Under the pieces are notes generated by a model. The model was given only the letters and a program-made list of their open reading frames with translations. It did no database searches and was not told the DNA's origin. A stretch of DNA of 64,000 nucleotides from an uncultured Bacteroidales bacterium. Lineage in GTDB: Bacteria; Bacteroidota; Bacteroidia; Bacteroidales; Bacteroidaceae. Made by a program: the position numbers and the translations under genes. The stretch covers positions 1-64,000 of the forward strand of contig CALFTK010000037.1 of assembly GCA_937916465.1 (NCBI GenBank), written 5' to 3'. This document shows positions 63,901-64,000 of this stretch, in pieces (the first letter of the stretch is position 1; each line of letters begins with the position of its first letter).

Positions 63901-64000
63901 GATGAAGGTATGAGTAAGGTTAATCGTCATTCCGGCGATTTGGTTCCACGTAAGAGTACAACAGTTCACGTAGATAAAGTTCAGGCAGGATTGGCTTGCG
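60973..64000 (+). CDS. GH2 beta-galactosidase, truncated by the window end
   Basis: 1009 codons are visible and the frame stays open at 64000. Starts at 60973, 60982 and 60991 are all in frame and all give a signal peptide ending GVCAQ. The sugar-binding domain has YMSLEGKWRFNF and DFPVPGLFEMNGYGD. In the barrel the acid/base is Glu472 (WSMGNEDGDG) and the nucleophile is Glu536 (IECEYAHAMGNS), the LacZ pattern. RAPTDNDFGAN and EFYGRGPIENYSDR mark the C-terminal beta-sandwich domain. Periplasmic or surface enzyme. Confidence 0.92.
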   Translation, partial: MQKMKKMTALLTLVTIVTGVCAQTPVWLDPKVNQENEERAVANYFAYESVEQAEKADKYSSSRYMSLEGKWRFNFVENAWERPENFFALNFDDSKWVDFPVPGLFEMNGYGDRIYVNVGYVWRNQFDNNPPFVEERNNYVGSYRQNFTIPADWKGERVYFHVGSATSNLKVWVNGKYVGYSEDSKMAAEFDITDYVEFGKPNLIAMQIMRWCDGSYLEDQDFWRFTGIAREVYLYARPESRIEDYRVYTKLDSEYKNAKFAIEADIVDSESKYLLAKLVDADRKVIINDKIELTGSDTYFKEYNVKNPKKWSAEIPYLYTLYLTLCDKDGSVIESIPQKVGFRSVEIKDRQLLVNGQPILIKGANRHEMDPNTGYVVPLERMIEDIQIMKKMNINAIRTSHYPDDPRWYDLCDKYGIYLVAEANVEGHGMMYGPHPLAKNADYMQAHLERNMSNVMTFKNHPSIIVWSMGNEDGDGQNFVECYKWIKEYDKTRPVQYEGATWAPDHCDIACPMYADYGAMIRHEKGNDPRPFIECEYAHAMGNSQGGFKEYWDIIRANRSVQGGFIWDFVDQAVYGISEDGNKIFQYGGDAGRYPASDQNFNNNGIIAPDRRWNPHAYEVRHQYQDVWVTPININKGEVQVYNEYFFRDLSAYYMHWALTANGEVIAENSEKLPKVAPGKKVKMVLPALVKALKSADSSKELLLGVEIRLLEDEALLEKDYAVARNQIEINQYAYPTIESLLAATDGEVKVDEAKAWITLSAAGLDVTFNKSNGWIDYIDVDGKQVTKNRTSMKSDFWRAPTDNDFGANLQRNMAAWKNPNMRMTSFTRTQEGVNQVITVNYQMNSVRSLLTLKYTMSPDGKLIVNQSIKKAEGDSEVANMFRFGMTLTLQEEYDMIEFYGRGPIENYSDRNSSEWIGIYNQSVESQYYPYIRPQESGNKTDVRYWKVVNDEGKGLMFYGTEPLSMSSLNFATEDLDEGMSKVNRHSGDLVPRKSTTVHVDKVQAGLAC

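Noticed and set aside
1..64000. CRISPR arrays, insertion sequences, prophage
   Set aside because: No regularly spaced repeats, transposase, integrase or phage structural genes were seen.

Overview
The window is chromosomal DNA from an AT-rich anaerobic Bacteroidales-type bacterium (Bacteroidota). The sequence evidence is: -7 promoter boxes of the TANNTTTG type with TTTG-like -33 boxes; start codons without clear Shine-Dalgarno sequences; a MurF-alanine racemase fusion; an OmpP1/FadL-type porin; a secreted protein with a type IX-like C-terminal tail; a B12-dependent ribonucleotide reductase; a flavodiiron protein; and many plant-polysaccharide hydrolases. Genus cannot be fixed from the sequence alone. 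I see no phage, insertion sequence, CRISPR array or SusC/SusD pair.

Layout. 1-790: thioesterase and tRNA-Leu(UAG). 790-8650: hemicellulose genes (GH27, CE15 esterase, GH43-CBM6 broken by one in-frame stop, SH3 protein, SDR enzyme, GH43). This block carries a 441-bp duplication that fused a CE15-like signal peptide to a GH43 C-terminus. 8790-12591: a housekeeping operon (purN, deoD, lipoprotein, prmC, recX, comF-like). 12594-25552: queA, HAD phosphatase, MATE pump, an AAA ATPase/DUF4435 pair resembling the two-part PARIS defence architecture, trkH-trkA, dxs and murF-alr. 25641-38110: sugar genes (MFS, GH51, GH5 mannanase, aldo/keto reductase, GH130, GT2, sodium:solute symporter, GH94), with cellobiose 2-epimerase at 45140. 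38218-48142: flavodiiron protein, small ORFs, Ca/Na antiporter, Na/Pi symporter, O-antigen-ligase-like protein, FadL-like porin and folB. 48341-57557: nrdJ, dnaA, amidase, a CxxCH/TolB-like lipoprotein and a DUF6057 membrane protein. 57737-64000: a 36-residue microprotein, a 911-residue secreted protein and a 3'-truncated GH2 beta-galactosidase.

How it fits together. GH5 mannanase, cellobiose 2-epimerase and GH130 mannosylglucose phosphorylase form the known phosphorolytic route for beta-mannan, and GH94 does the same for cellobiose. Both save ATP by releasing sugar 1-phosphates. GH27, CE15, GH43 and GH51 fit removal of side chains from galactomannan and glucuronoarabinoxylan.

Most unusual signals: (i) downstream of folB, two tandem copies of a ~60-nt unit, each with two abutting hairpins closed by C(GNA)G triloops, whose stems differ by compensatory changes; (ii) the 36-residue peptide followed by a strong hairpin and then the DUF6057/CxxCH pair; (iii) the microhomology-joined CE15/GH43 chimera; (iv) one stop codon inside an otherwise intact GH43-CBM6 gene; (v) a family of CCCCAAAA-type hairpins found at convergent gene ends; (vi) DnaA-box-like repeats between nrdJ and dnaA.
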